In this document: positions 33,516 to 45,570 of the stretch, in pieces
Layout: every line of letters begins with the position of its first letter
How positions within the stretch are numbered: position 1 is the stretch's first letter
Assembly: GCF_037975245.1 (NCBI RefSeq)
Contig: NC_092581.1
Coordinates: 12,501 to 76,500 of the forward strand
Length of the DNA: 64,000 bases
Direction: 5' to 3'
Origin: Apostichopus japonicus
Lineage: Eukaryota > Echinodermata > Holothuroidea > Aspidochirotida > Stichopodidae
Program-made: the position numbers and the translations under genes
The notes under the pieces: model-generated
Seen by the model: the letters and a program-made list of their open reading frames with translations, nothing else
The model's database searches: none
Told to the model about the DNA's origin: nothing

Positions 33516-36480
33516 CAGTTTGCTTTTGCCGCGATCTGGTACGGTCTCTGGAACTTTAAGTATTAGAAACGAACATAGATTTATATCAACTGCTGTCGTG
33601 GCGCGGTTGGTTGCTCTGTACCTCGAGAGCGTGACGTATTTTGGATCGCGGGCTCGAGACCAGGTGGGGGCAGTTTGCTTTTGTCGCGATCTCATACGGT
33701 CTCTGGAACTTTAAGTATTATAAACTAACATAGATTGATATCAACTGCTGTCGTGGCGCGGTTGGTTGCTCTGTACCTCGAGAGCGTGACGTATTTTGGA
33801 TCGCGGGCTCGAGACCAGGTGGGGGCAGTTTGCTTTTGCCGCGATCTGGTACGGTCTATGGAACTTTAAGTATTAGAAACGAACATAGATTTATATCAAC
33901 TGCTGTCGTGGCGCGGTTGGTTGCTCTGTACCTCGAGAGCGTGACGTATTTTGGATCGCGGGCTCGAGACCAGGTGGGGGCAGTTTGCTTTTGCCGAGAT
34001 CTCGTACGGTCTCTGGAACTTTAAGTATTAGAAACGAACATAGATTTATATCAACTGCTGTCGTGGCGCGGTTGGTTGCTCTGTACCTCGAGAGCGTGAC
34101 GTATTTTGGATCGCGGGCTCGAGACCAGGTGGGGGCAGTTTGCTTTTGCCGCGATCTTATACGGTCTCTGGAACTTTAAGTATTAGAAACGAACATAGAT
34201 TTATATCAACTGCAGTCGTGGCGCGGTTGGTTGTGCTCTGTACCTCGAGAGCGTGACGTATTTTGGATCGCGGGCTCGAGACCAGGTGGGGGCAGTTTGC
34301 TTTTGCCGCGATCTGGTACGGTCTCAGGGAACTTTAAGTATTAGAAACGAACATAGATTTATATCAACTGCTGTCGTGGCGCGGTTGGTTGCTCTGTACC
34401 TCGAGAGCGTGACGTATTTTGGATCGCGGGCTCGAGACCAGGTGGGGGCAGTTTGCTTTTGCCGCGATCTGGTACGGTCTCTGGAACTTTAAGTATTAGA
34501 AACGAACATAGATTTATATCAACTGCTGTCGTGGCGCGGTTGGTTGCTCTGTACCTCGAGAGCGTGACGTATTTTGGATCGCGGGCTCGAGACCAGGTGG
34601 GGGCAGTTTGCTTTTGCCGCGATCTCGTACGGTCTCTGGAACTTTAAGTATTAGAAACGAACATAGATTTATATCAACTGCTGTCGTGGCGCGGTTGGTT
34701 GCTCTGTACCTCGAGAGCGTGACGTTTTTTGGATCGCGGGCTCGAGACCAGGTGGGGGCAGTTTGCTTTTGCCGCGATCTGGTACGGTCTCTGGAACTTT
34801 AAGTATTAGAAACGAACATAGATTTATATCAACTGCAGTCGTGGCGCGGTTGGTTGTGCTCTGTACCTCGAGAGCGTGACGTATTTTGGATCGCGGGCTC
34901 GAGACCAGGTGGGGGCAGTTTGCTTTTGCCGCGATCTCATACGGTCTCTGGGAACTTTAAGTATTAGAAACGAACATAGATTTATATCAACTGCTGTCGT
35001 GGCGCGGTTGGTTGTGCTCTGTACCTCGAGAGCGTGACGTATTTTGGATCGCGGGCTCGAGACCAGGTGGGGGCAGTTTGCTTTTGCCGCGATCTTATAC
35101 GGTCTCTGGGAACTTTAAGTATTAGAAACGAACATAGATTTATATCAACTGCTGTCGTGGCGCGGTTGGTTGCTCTGTACCTCGAGAGCGTGACGTATTT
35201 TGGATCGTGGGCTCGAGACCAGGTGGGGGCAGTTTGCTTTTGCCGCGATCTGGTACGGTCTCAGGGAACTTTAAGTATTAGAAACGAACATAGATTTATA
35301 TCAACTGGTGTCGTGGCGCGGTTGGTTGCTCTGTACCTCGAGAGCGTGACGTATTTTGGATCGCGGGCTCGAGACCAGGTGGGGCAGTTTGCTTTTGCCG
35401 AGATCTTGTACGGTCTCTGGGAACTTTAAGTATTAGAAACGAACATAGATTTATATCAACTGCTGTCGTGGCGCGGTTGGTTGCTCTGTAACTCGAGAGC
35501 GTGACGTATTTTGGATCGCGGGCTCGAGACCAGGTGGGGGCAGTTTGCTTTTGCCGCGATCTTATACGGTCTCGGGAACTTTAAGTATTAGAAACGAACA
35601 TAGATTTATATCAACTGCAGTCGTGGCGCGGTTGGTTGTGCTCTGTACCTCGAGAGCGTGACGTATTTTGGATCGCGGGCTCGAGACCAGGTGGGGGCAG
35701 TTTGCTTTTGCCGCGATCTGGTACGGTCTCAGGGAACTTTAAGTATTAGAAACGAACATAGATTTATATCAACTGCTGTCGTGGCGCGGTTGGTTGCTCT
35801 GTACCTCGAGAGCGTGACGTATTTTGGATCGCGGGCTCGAGACCAGGTGGGGGCAGTTTGCTTTTGCCGCGATCTGGTACGGTCTATGGAACTTTAAGTA
35901 TTAGAAACGAACATAGATTTATATCAACTGCTGTCGTGGCGCGGTTGGTTGCTCTGTACCTCGAGAGCGTGACGTATTTTGGATCGCGGGCTCGAGACCA
36001 GGTGGGGGCAGTTTGCTTTTGCCGCGATCTTATACGGTCTCGGGAACTTTAAGTATTAGAAACGAACATAGATTTATATCAACTGCTGTCGTGGCGCGGT
36101 TGGTTGCTCTGTACCTCGAGAGCGTGACGATTTTTGGATCGCGGGCTCGAGACCAGGTGGGGGCAGTTTGCTTTTGCCGCGATCTCATACGGTCTCTGAG
36201 AACTTTAAGTATTAGAAACGAACATAGATTTATATCAACTGCTGTCGTGGCGCGGTTGGTTGTGCTCTGTACCTCGAGAGCGTGACGTATTTTGGATCGC
36301 GGGCTCGAGACCAGGTGGGGGCAGTTTGCTTTTGCCGCGATCTTATACGGTCTCGGGAACTTTAAGTATTAGAAACGAACATAGATTTATATCAACTGCT
36401 GTCGTGGCGCGGTTGGTTGCTCTGTACCTCGAGAGCGTGACGTATTTTGGATCGCGGGCTCGAGACCAGGTGGGGGCAGT
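33516..36480 (+). repeat. Duplicated 19-monomer block, copy 1
   Basis: Markers TATTATAAACTAAC (33715), GGTCTATGGAAC (33854), TGCCGAGATCTCG (33993), GACGTTTTTTGG (34721), GATCGTGGGCTCG (35204), ACTGGTGTCG (35306) and GCCGAGATCTTG (35398) occur in this order. The same order recurs at 36.67-38.37 kb, first at an offset of 2961 and then 2963 after a TG insertion in the second copy. Confidence 0.85.
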
Positions 36481-39400
36481 TTGCTTTTGCCGCGATCTCA
36501 TACGGTCTCTGGAACTTTAAGTATTAGAAACGAACATAGATTTATATCAACTGCTGTCGTGGCGCGGTTGGTTGCTCTGTACCTCGAGAGCGTGACGTAT
36601 TTTGGATCGCGGGCTCGAGACCAGGTGGGGGCAGTTTGCTTTTGTCGCGATCTCATACGGTCTCTGGAACTTTAAGTATTATAAACTAACATAGATTGAT
36701 ATCAACTGCTGTCGTGGCGCGGTTGGTTGCTCTGTACCTCGAGAGCGTGACGTATTTTGGATCGCGGGCTCGAGACCAGGTGGGGGCAGTTTGCTTTTGC
36801 CGCGATCTGGTACGGTCTATGGAACTTTAAGTATTAGAAACGAACATAGATTTATATCAACTGCTGTCGTGGCGCGGTTGGTTGCTCTGTACCTCGAGAG
36901 CGTGACGTATTTTGGATCGCGGGCTCGAGACCAGGTGGGGGCAGTTTGCTTTTGCCGAGATCTCGTACGGTCTCTGGAACTTTAAGTATTAGAAACGAAC
37001 ATAGATTTATATCAACTGCTGTCGTGGCGCGGTTGGTTGTGCTCTGTACCTCGAGAGCGTGACGTATTTTGGATCGCGGGCTCGAGACCAGGTGGGGGCA
37101 GTTTGCTTTTGCCGCGATCTTATACGGTCTCTGGAACTTTAAGTATTAGAAACGAACATAGATTTATATCAACTGCAGTCGTGGCGCGGTTGGTTGTGCT
37201 CTGTACCTCGAGAGCGTGACGTATTTTGGATCGCGGGCTCGAGACCAGGTGGGGGCAGTTTGCTTTTGCCGCGATCTGGTACGGTCTCAGGGAACTTTAA
37301 GTATTAGAAACGAACATAGATTTATATCAACTGCTGTCGTGGCGCGGTTGGTTGCTCTGTACCTCGAGAGCGTGACGTATTTTGGATCGCGGGCTCGAGA
37401 CCAGGTGGGGGCAGTTTGCTTTTGCCGCGATCTGGTACGGTCTATGGAACTTTAAGTATTAGAAACGAACATAGATTTATATCAACTGCTGTCGTGGCGC
37501 GGTTGGTTGCTCTGTACCTCGAGAGCGTGACGTATTTTGGATCGCGGGCTCGAGACCAGGTGGGGGCAGTTTGCTTTTGCCGCGATCTCGTACGGTCTCT
37601 GGAACTTTAAGTATTAGAAACGAACATAGATTTATATCAACTGCTGTCGTGGCGCGGTTGGTTGCTCTGTACCTCGAGAGCGTGACGTTTTTTGGATCGC
37701 GGGCTCGAGACCAGGTGGGGGCAGTTTGCTTTTGCCGCGATCTGGTACGGTCTCTGGAACTTTAAGTATTAGAAACGAACATAGATTTATATCAACTGCA
37801 GTCGTGGCGCGGTTGGTTGTGCTCTGTACCTCGAGAGCGTGACGTATTTTGGATCGCGGGCTCGAGACCAGGTGGGGGCAGTTTGCTTTTGCCGCGATCT
37901 CATACGGTCTCTGGGAACTTTAAGTATTAGAAACGAACATAGATTTATATCAACTGCTGTCGTGGCGCGGTTGGTTGTGCTCTGTACCTCGAGAGCGTGA
38001 CGTATTTTGGATCGCGGGCTCGAGACCAGGTGGGGGCAGTTTGCTTTTGCCGCGATCTTATACGGTCTCTGGGAACTTTAAGTATTAGAAACGAACATAG
38101 ATTTATATCAACTGCTGTCGTGGCGCGGTTGGTTGCTCTGTACCTCGAGAGCGTGACGTATTTTGGATCGTGGGCTCGAGACCAGGTGGGGGCAGTTTGC
38201 TTTTGCCGCGATCTGGTACGGTCTCAGGGAACTTTAAGTATTAGAAACGAACATAGATTTATATCAACTGGTGTCGTGGCGCGGTTGGTTGCTCTGTACC
38301 TCGAGAGCGTGACGTATTTTGGATCGCGGGCTCGAGACCAGGTGGGGCAGTTTGCTTTTGCCGAGATCTTGTACGGTCTCTGGGAACTTTAAGTATTAGA
38401 AACGAACATAGATTTATATCAACTGCTGTCGTGGCGCGGTTGGTTGCTCTGTAACTCGAGAGCGTGACGTATTTTGGATCGCGGGCTCGAGACCAGGTGG
38501 GGGCAGTTTGCTTTTGCCGCGATCTTATACGGTCTCGGGAACTTTAAGTATTAGAAACGAACATAGATTTATATCAACTGCAGTCGTGGCGCGGTTGGTT
38601 GTGCTCTGTACCTCGAGAGCGTGACGTATTTTGGATCGCGGGCTCGAGACCAGGTGGGGGCAGTTTGCTTTTGCCGCGATCTGGTACGGTCTCAGGGAAC
38701 TTTAAGTATTAGAAACGAACATAGATTTATATCAACTGCTGTCGTGGCGCGGTTGGTTGCTCTGTACCTCGAGAGCGTGACGATTTTTGGATCGCGGGCT
38801 CGAGACCAGGTGGGGGCAGTTTGCTTTTGCCGCGATCTCATACGGTCTCTGAGAACTTTAAGTATTAGAAACGAACATAGATTTATATCAACTGCTGTCG
38901 TGGCGCGGTTGGTTGTGCTCTGTACCTCGAGAGCGTGACGTATTTTGGATCGCGGGCTCGAGACCAGGTGGGGGCAGTTTGCTTTTGCCGCGATCTTATA
39001 CGGTCTCTGGAACTTTAAGTATTAGAAACGAACATAGATTTATATCAACTGCTGTCGTGGCGCGGTTGGTTGCTCTGTACCTCGAGAGCGTGACGTATTT
39101 TGGATCGCGGGCTCGAGACCAGGTGGGGGCAGTTTGCTTTTGCCGCGATCTGGTACGGTCTCTGGAACTTTAAGTATTAGAAACGAACATAGATTTATAT
39201 CAACTGCTGTCGTGGCGCGGTTGGTTGCTCTGTACCTCGAGAGCGTGACGTATTTTGGATCGCGGGCTCGAGACCAGGTGGGGGCAGTTTGCTTTTGCCG
39301 CGATCTGGTACGGTCTCAGGGAACTTTAAGTATTAGAAACGAACATAGATTTATATCAACTGCTGTCGTGGCGCGGTTGGTTGCTCTGTACCTCGAGAGC

Positions 39401-40260
39401 GTGACGTATTTTGGATCGCGGGCTCGAGACCAGGTGGGGGCAGTTTGCTTTTGCCGCGATCTGGTACGGTCTATGGAACTTTAAGTATTAGAAACGAACA
39501 TAGATTTATATCAACTGCTGTCGTGGCGCGGTTGGTTGCTCTGTACCTCGAGAGCGTGACGTATTTTGGATCGCGGGCTCGAGACCAGGTGGGGGCAGTT
39601 TGCTTTTGCCGCGATCTCGTACGGTCTCGGGAACTTTAAGTATTAGAAACGAACATAGATTTATATCAACTGCTGTCGTGGCGCGGTTGGTTGTGCTCTG
39701 TACCTCGAGAGCGTGACGTATTTTGGATCGCGGGCTCGAGACCAGGTGGGGGCAGTTTGCTTTTGCCGCGATCTTATACGGTCTCTGGGAACTTTAAGTA
39801 TTAGAAACGAACATAGATTTATATCAACTGCTGTCGTGGCGCGGTTGGTTGTGCTCTGTACCTCGAGAGCGTGACGTATTTTGGATCGCGGGCTCGAGAC
39901 CAGGTGGGGGCAGTTTGCTTTTGCCGCGATCTGGTACGGTCTCAGGGAACTTTAAGTATTAGAAACGAACATAGATTTATATCAACTGGTGTCGTGGCGC
40001 GGTTGGTTGCTCTGTACCTCGAGAGCGTGACGTATTTTGGATCGCGGGCTCGAGACCAGGTGGGGCAGTTTGCTTTTGCCGAGATCTTGTACGGTCTCTG
40101 GGAACTTTAAGTATTAGAAACGAACATAGATTTATATCAACTGCTGTCGTGGCGCGGTTGGTTGCTCTGTAACTCGAGAGCGTGACGTATTTTGGATCGC
40201 GGGCTCGAGACCAGGTGGGGGCAGTTTGCTTTTGCCGCGATCTTGTACGGTCTCTGGGAA
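36481..40260 (+). repeat. Duplicated 19-monomer block, copy 2, plus partial third copy
   Basis: Partner of the preceding block (GACGTTTTTTGG at 37684, GATCGTGGG at 38167, ACTGGTGTCG at 38269). The ACTGGTGTCG and GCCGAGATCTTG pair appears a third time at about 39987 and 40080, 1718 bp (11 monomers) after the second. The third copy lacks the GATCGTGGG unit. Confidence 0.83.
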
Positions 40261-41900
40261 CTTTAAGAATTAGAAACGAACATAGATTTATATCAACTGC
40301 TGTCGTGGCGCGGTTGGTTGCTCTGTAACTCGAGAGCGTGACGTATTTTGGATCGCGGGCTCGAGACCAGGTGGGGGCAGTTTGCTTTTGCCGCGATCTT
40401 GTACGGTCTCTGGGAACTTTAAGTATTAGAAACGAACATAGATTTATATCAACTGCTGTCGTGGCGCGGTTGGTTGCTCTGTACCTCGAGAGCGTGACGT
40501 ATTTTGGATCGCGGGCTCGAGACCAGGTGGGGGCAGTTTGCTTTTAACGCGATCTTGTACGGTCTCTGGGAACTTTAAGTATTAGAAACGAACATAGATT
40601 TATATCAACTGCTGTCGTGGCGCGGTTGGTTGCTCTGTACCTCGAGAGCGTGACGTATTTTGGATCGCGGGCTCGAGACCAGGTGGGAGCAGTTTGCTTT
40701 TGCCTCGATCTTATACGGTCTCTGGGAACTTTAAGTATTAGAAACGAACATAGATTTATATCAACTGCTGTCGTGGCGCGGTTGGTTGTGCTCTGTACCT
40801 CGAGAGCGTGACGTATTTTGGATCGCGGGCTCGAGACCAGGTGGGGGCAGTTTGCTTTTGCCGCGATCTCATACGGTCTCTGAGAACTTTAAGTATTAGA
40901 AACGAACATAGATTTATATCAACTGCTGTCGTGGCGCGGTTGGTTGCTCTGTACCTCGAGAGCGTGACGTATTTTGGATCGCGGGCTCGAGACCAGGTGG
41001 GGGCAGTTTGATTTTGCCGCGATCTCGTACGGTCTCTGGAACTTTAAGTATTAGAAACGAACATAGATTTATATCAACTGCTGTCGTGGCGCGGTTGGTT
41101 GCTCTGTACCTCGAGAGCGTGACGTATTTTGGATCGCGGGCTCGAGACCAGGTGGGGGCAGTTTGCTTTTGCCGCGATCTCATACGGTCTCTGGAACTTT
41201 AAGTATTAGAAACGAACATAGATTTATATCAACTGCTGTCGTGGCGCGGTTGGTTGTGCTCTGTACCTCGAGAGCGTGACGTATTTTGGATCGCGGGCTC
41301 GAGACCAGGTGGGGGCAGTTTGCTTTTGCCGCGATCTTATACGGTCTCTGGGAACTTTAAGTATTAGAAACGAACATAGATTTATATCAACTGCTGTCGT
41401 GGCGCGGTTGGTTGCTCTGTACCTCGAGAGCGTGACGTATTTTGGATCGCGGGCTCGAGACCAGGTGGGGGCAGTTTGCTTTTGCCTCGATCTTGTACGG
41501 TCTCTGGGAACTTTAAGTATTAGAAACGAACATAGATTTATATCAACTGCTGTCGTGGCGCGGTTGGTTGCTCTGTAACTCGAGAGCGTGACGTATTTTG
41601 GATCGCGGGCTCGAGACCAGGTGGGGGCAGTTTGCTTTTGAAGCGATCTTGTACGGTCCCTGGGAACTTTAAGTATTAGAAACGAACATAGATTTATATC
41701 AACTGCTGTCGTGGCGCGGTTGGTTGCTCTGTACCTCGAGAGCGTGACGTATTTTGGATCGCGGGCTCGAGACCAGGTGGGAGCAGTTTGCTTTTGCCGC
41801 GATCTTGTACGGTCTCTGGGAACTTTAAGTATTAGAAACGAACATAGATTTATATCAACTGCTGTCGTGGCGCGGTTGGTTGCTCTGTACCTCGAGAGCG
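40261..41900 (+). repeat. Satellite block with private variants and an 8-monomer repeat
   Basis: Includes one-off changes: TTTAAGAATTAG (40264), CTTTTAACGCG (40542), GTTTGATTTTGCC (41007), CTTTTGAAGCG (41635) and GGTCCCTGGG (41656). GCCTCGATCTTATACGG followed by a TG-insertion unit occurs at about 40702 and 41952 (offset 1250, eight monomers). Confidence 0.75.
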
Positions 41901-43900
41901 TGACGTATTTTGGATCGCGGGCTCGAGACCAGGTGGGGGCAGTTTGCTTTTGCCTCGATCTTATACGGTCTCTGGGAACTTTAAGTATTAGAAACGAACA
42001 TAGATTTATATCAACTGCTGTCGTGGCGCGGTTGGTTGTGCTCTGTACCTCGAGAGCGTGACGTATTTTGGATCGCGGGCTCGAGACCAGGTGGGGGCAG
42101 TTTGCTTTTGCCGCGATCTCATACGGTCTCTGAGAACTTTAAGTATTAGAAACGAACATAGATTTATATCAACTGCTGTCGTGGCGCGGTTGGTTGCTCT
42201 GTACCTCGAGAGCGTGACGTATTTTGGATCGCGGGCTCGAGACCAGGTGGGGGCAGTTTGCTTTTGCCGCGATCTCATACGGTCTCTGAGAACTTTAAGT
42301 ATTAGAAACGAACATAGATTTATATCAACTGCTGTCGTGGCGCGGTTGGTTGCTCTGTACCTCGAGAGCGTGACGTATTTTGGATCGCGGGCTCGAGACC
42401 AGGTGGGGGCAGTTTGCTTTTGCCGCGATCTCATACGGTCTCTGAGAACTTTAAGTATTAGAAACGAACATAGATTTATATCAACTGCTGTCGTGGCGCG
42501 GTTGGTTGCGCTCTGTACCTCGAGAGCGTGACGTATTTTGGATCGCGGGCTCGAGACCAGGTGGGGGCAGTTTGCTTTTGCCGCGATCTCATACGGTCTC
42601 TGGAACTTTAAGTATTAGAAACGAACATAGATTTATATCAACTGCTGTCGTGGCGCGGTTGGTTGCTCTGTACCTCGAGAGCGTGACGTATTTTGGATCG
42701 CGGGCTCGAGACCAGGTGGGGGCAGTTTGCTTTTGCCGCGATCTCGTACGGTCTCTGGAACTTTAAGTATTAGAAACGAACATAGATTTATATCAACTGC
42801 TGTCGTGGCGCGGTTGGTTGCTCTGTACCTCGAGAGCGTGACGTATTTTGGATCGCGGGCTCGAGACCAGGTGGGGGCAGTTTGCTTTTGCCGCGATCTC
42901 GTACGGTCTCTGGAACTTTAAGTATTAGAAACGAACATAGATTTATATCAACTGCTGTCGTGGCGCGGTTGGTTGCTCTGTACCTCGAGAGCGTGACGTA
43001 TTTTGGATCGCGGGCTCGAGACCAGGTGGGGCAGTTTGCTTTTGCCGCGATCTCGTACGGTCTCTGGAACTTTAAGTATTAGAAACGAACATAGATTTAT
43101 ATCAACTGCTGTCGTGGCGCGGTTGGTTGCTCTGTACCTCGAGAGCGTGACGTATTTTGGATCGCGGGCTCGAGACCAGGTGGGGCAGTTTGCTTTTGCC
43201 GCGATCTTGTACGGTCTCTGGGAACTTTAAGTATTAGAAACGAACATAGATTTATATCAACTGCTGTCGTGGCGCGGTTTGTTGCTCTGTAACTCGAGAG
43301 CGTGACGTATTTTGGATCGCGGGCTCGAGACCAGGTGGGGGCAGTTTGCTTTTGCCGCGATCTTATACGGTCTCTGGGAACTTTAAGTATTAGAAACGAA
43401 CATAGATTTATATCAACTGCTGTCGTGGCGCGGTTGGTTGCTCTGTACCTCGAGAGCGTGACGTATTTTGGATCGCGGGCTCGAGACCAGGTGGGGGCAG
43501 TTTGCTTTTGCCGCGATCTCATACGGTCTCTGGGAACTTTAAGTATTAGAAACGAACATAGATTTATATCAACTGCTGTCGTAACGCGGTTGGTTGCTCT
43601 GTACCTCGAGAGCGTGACGATTTTTGGATCGCGGGCTCGAGACCAGGTGGGGGCAGTTTGCTTTTGCCGCGATCTCATACGGTCTCTGGGAACTTTAAGT
43701 ATTAGAAACGAACATAGATTTATATCAACTGCTGTCGTGGCGCGGTTGGTTGCTCTGTACCTCGAGAGCGTGACGTATTTTGGATCGCGGGCTCGAGACC
43801 AGGTGGGAGCAGTTTGCTTTTGCCGCGATCTTGTACGGTCTCTGGGAACTTTAAGTATTAGAAACGAACATAGATTTATATCAACTGCTGTCGTGGCGCG
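41901..43900 (+). repeat. Duplicated 12-13-monomer block, copy 1 (TTGCGCTC marker)
   Basis: Order: a GCCTCGATC unit, a TG-insertion unit, three CTGAGAAC units, a unit with GGTTGCGCTCTG (about 42504, found only twice in the window), then ATCTCGTA units and GTGGGGC units, and a GTTTGTTGC/TAACTCG unit. The second copy starts 2026 bp downstream. Confidence 0.87.
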
Positions 43901-45570
43901 GTTGGTTGCTCTGTACCTCGAGAGCGTGACGTATTTTGGATCGCGGGCTCGAGACCAGGTGGGGGCAGTTTGCTTTTGCCTCGATCTTATACGGTCTCTG
44001 GGAACTTTAAGTATTAGAAACGAACATAGATTTATATCAACTGCTGTCGTGGCGCGGTTGGTTGTGCTCTGTACCTCAAGAGCGTGACGTATTTTGGATC
44101 GCGGGCTCGAGACCAGTTGGGGGCAGTTTGCTTTTGCCGCGATCTCATACGGTCTCTGAGAACTTTAAGTATTAGAAACGAACATAGATTTATATCAACT
44201 GCTGTCGTGGCGCGGTTGGTTGCTCTGTACCTCGAGAGCGTGACGTATTTTGGATCGCGGGCTCGAGACCAGGTGGGGGCAGTTTGCTTTTGCCGCGATC
44301 TCATACGGTCTCTGAGAACTTTAAGTATTAGAAACGAACATAGATTTATATCAACTGCTGTCGTGGCGCGGTTGGTTGCTCTGTACCTCGAGAGCGTGAC
44401 GTATTTTGGATCGCGGGCTCGAGACCAGGTGGGGGCAGTTTGCTTTTGCCGCGATCTCATACGGTCTCTGAGAACTTTAAGTATTAGAAACGAACATAGA
44501 TTTATATCAACTGCTGTCGTGGCGCGGTTGGTTGCGCTCTGTACCTCGAGAGCGTGACGTATTTTGGATCGCGGGCTCGAGACCAGGTGGGGGCAGTTTG
44601 CTTTTGCCGCGATCTCATACGGTCTCGGGAACTTTAAGTATTAGAAACGAACATAGATTTATATCAACTGCTGTCGTGGCGCGGTTGGTTGCTCTGTACC
44701 TCGAGAGCGTGACGTATTTTGGATCGCGGGCTCGAGACCAGGTGGGGGCAGTTTGCTTTTGCCGCGATCTCGTACGGTCTCTGGAACTTTAAGTATTAGA
44801 AACGAACATAGATTTATATCAACTGCTGTCGTGGCGCGGTTGGTTGCTCTGTACCTCGAGAGCGTGACGTATTTTGGATCGCGGGCTCGAGACCAGGTGG
44901 GGCAGTTTGCTTTTGCCGCGATCTCGTACGGTCTCTGGAACTTTAAGTATTAGAAACGAACATAGATTTATATCAACTGCTGTCGTGGCGCGGTTGGTTG
45001 CTCTGTACCTCGAGAGCGTGACGTATTTTGGATCGCGGGCTCGAGACCAGGTGGGGCAGTTTGCTTTTGCCGCGATCTTGTACGGTCTCTGGGAACTTTA
45101 AGTATTAGAAACGAACATAGATTTATATCAACTGCTGTCGTGGCGCGGTTTGTTGCTCTGTAACTCGAGAGCTTGACGTATTTTGGATCGCGGGCTCGAG
45201 ACCAGGTGGGGGCAGTTTGCTTTTGCCGCGATCTTATACGGTCTCTGGGAACTTTAAGTATTAGAAACGAACATAGATTTATATCAACTGCTGTCGTGGC
45301 GCGGTTGGTTGCTCTGTACCTCGAGAGCGTGACGTATTTTGGATCGCGGGCTCGTGACCAGGTGGGGGCAGTTTGCTTTTGCCGCGATCTCATACGGTCT
45401 CTGGGAACTTTAAGTATTAGAAACGAACATAGATTTATATCAACTGCTGTCGTGGCGCGGTTGGTTGCTCTGTACCTCGAGAGCGTGACGATTTTTGGAT
45501 CGCGGGCTCGAGACCAGGTGGGGGCAGTTTGCTTTTGTCGCGATCTCATACGGTCTCTGGAACTTTAAGT
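43901..45570 (+). repeat. Duplicated 12-13-monomer block, copy 2
   Basis: Partner of 41.9-43.7 kb, offset 2026 bp up to about 44.8 kb and 1871 bp after it, so one ATCTCGTA monomer is missing here. GGTTGCGCTCTG is at about 44530. Private changes include TACCTCAAGAG (44076) and CCAGTTGGGG (44114). Confidence 0.87.
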
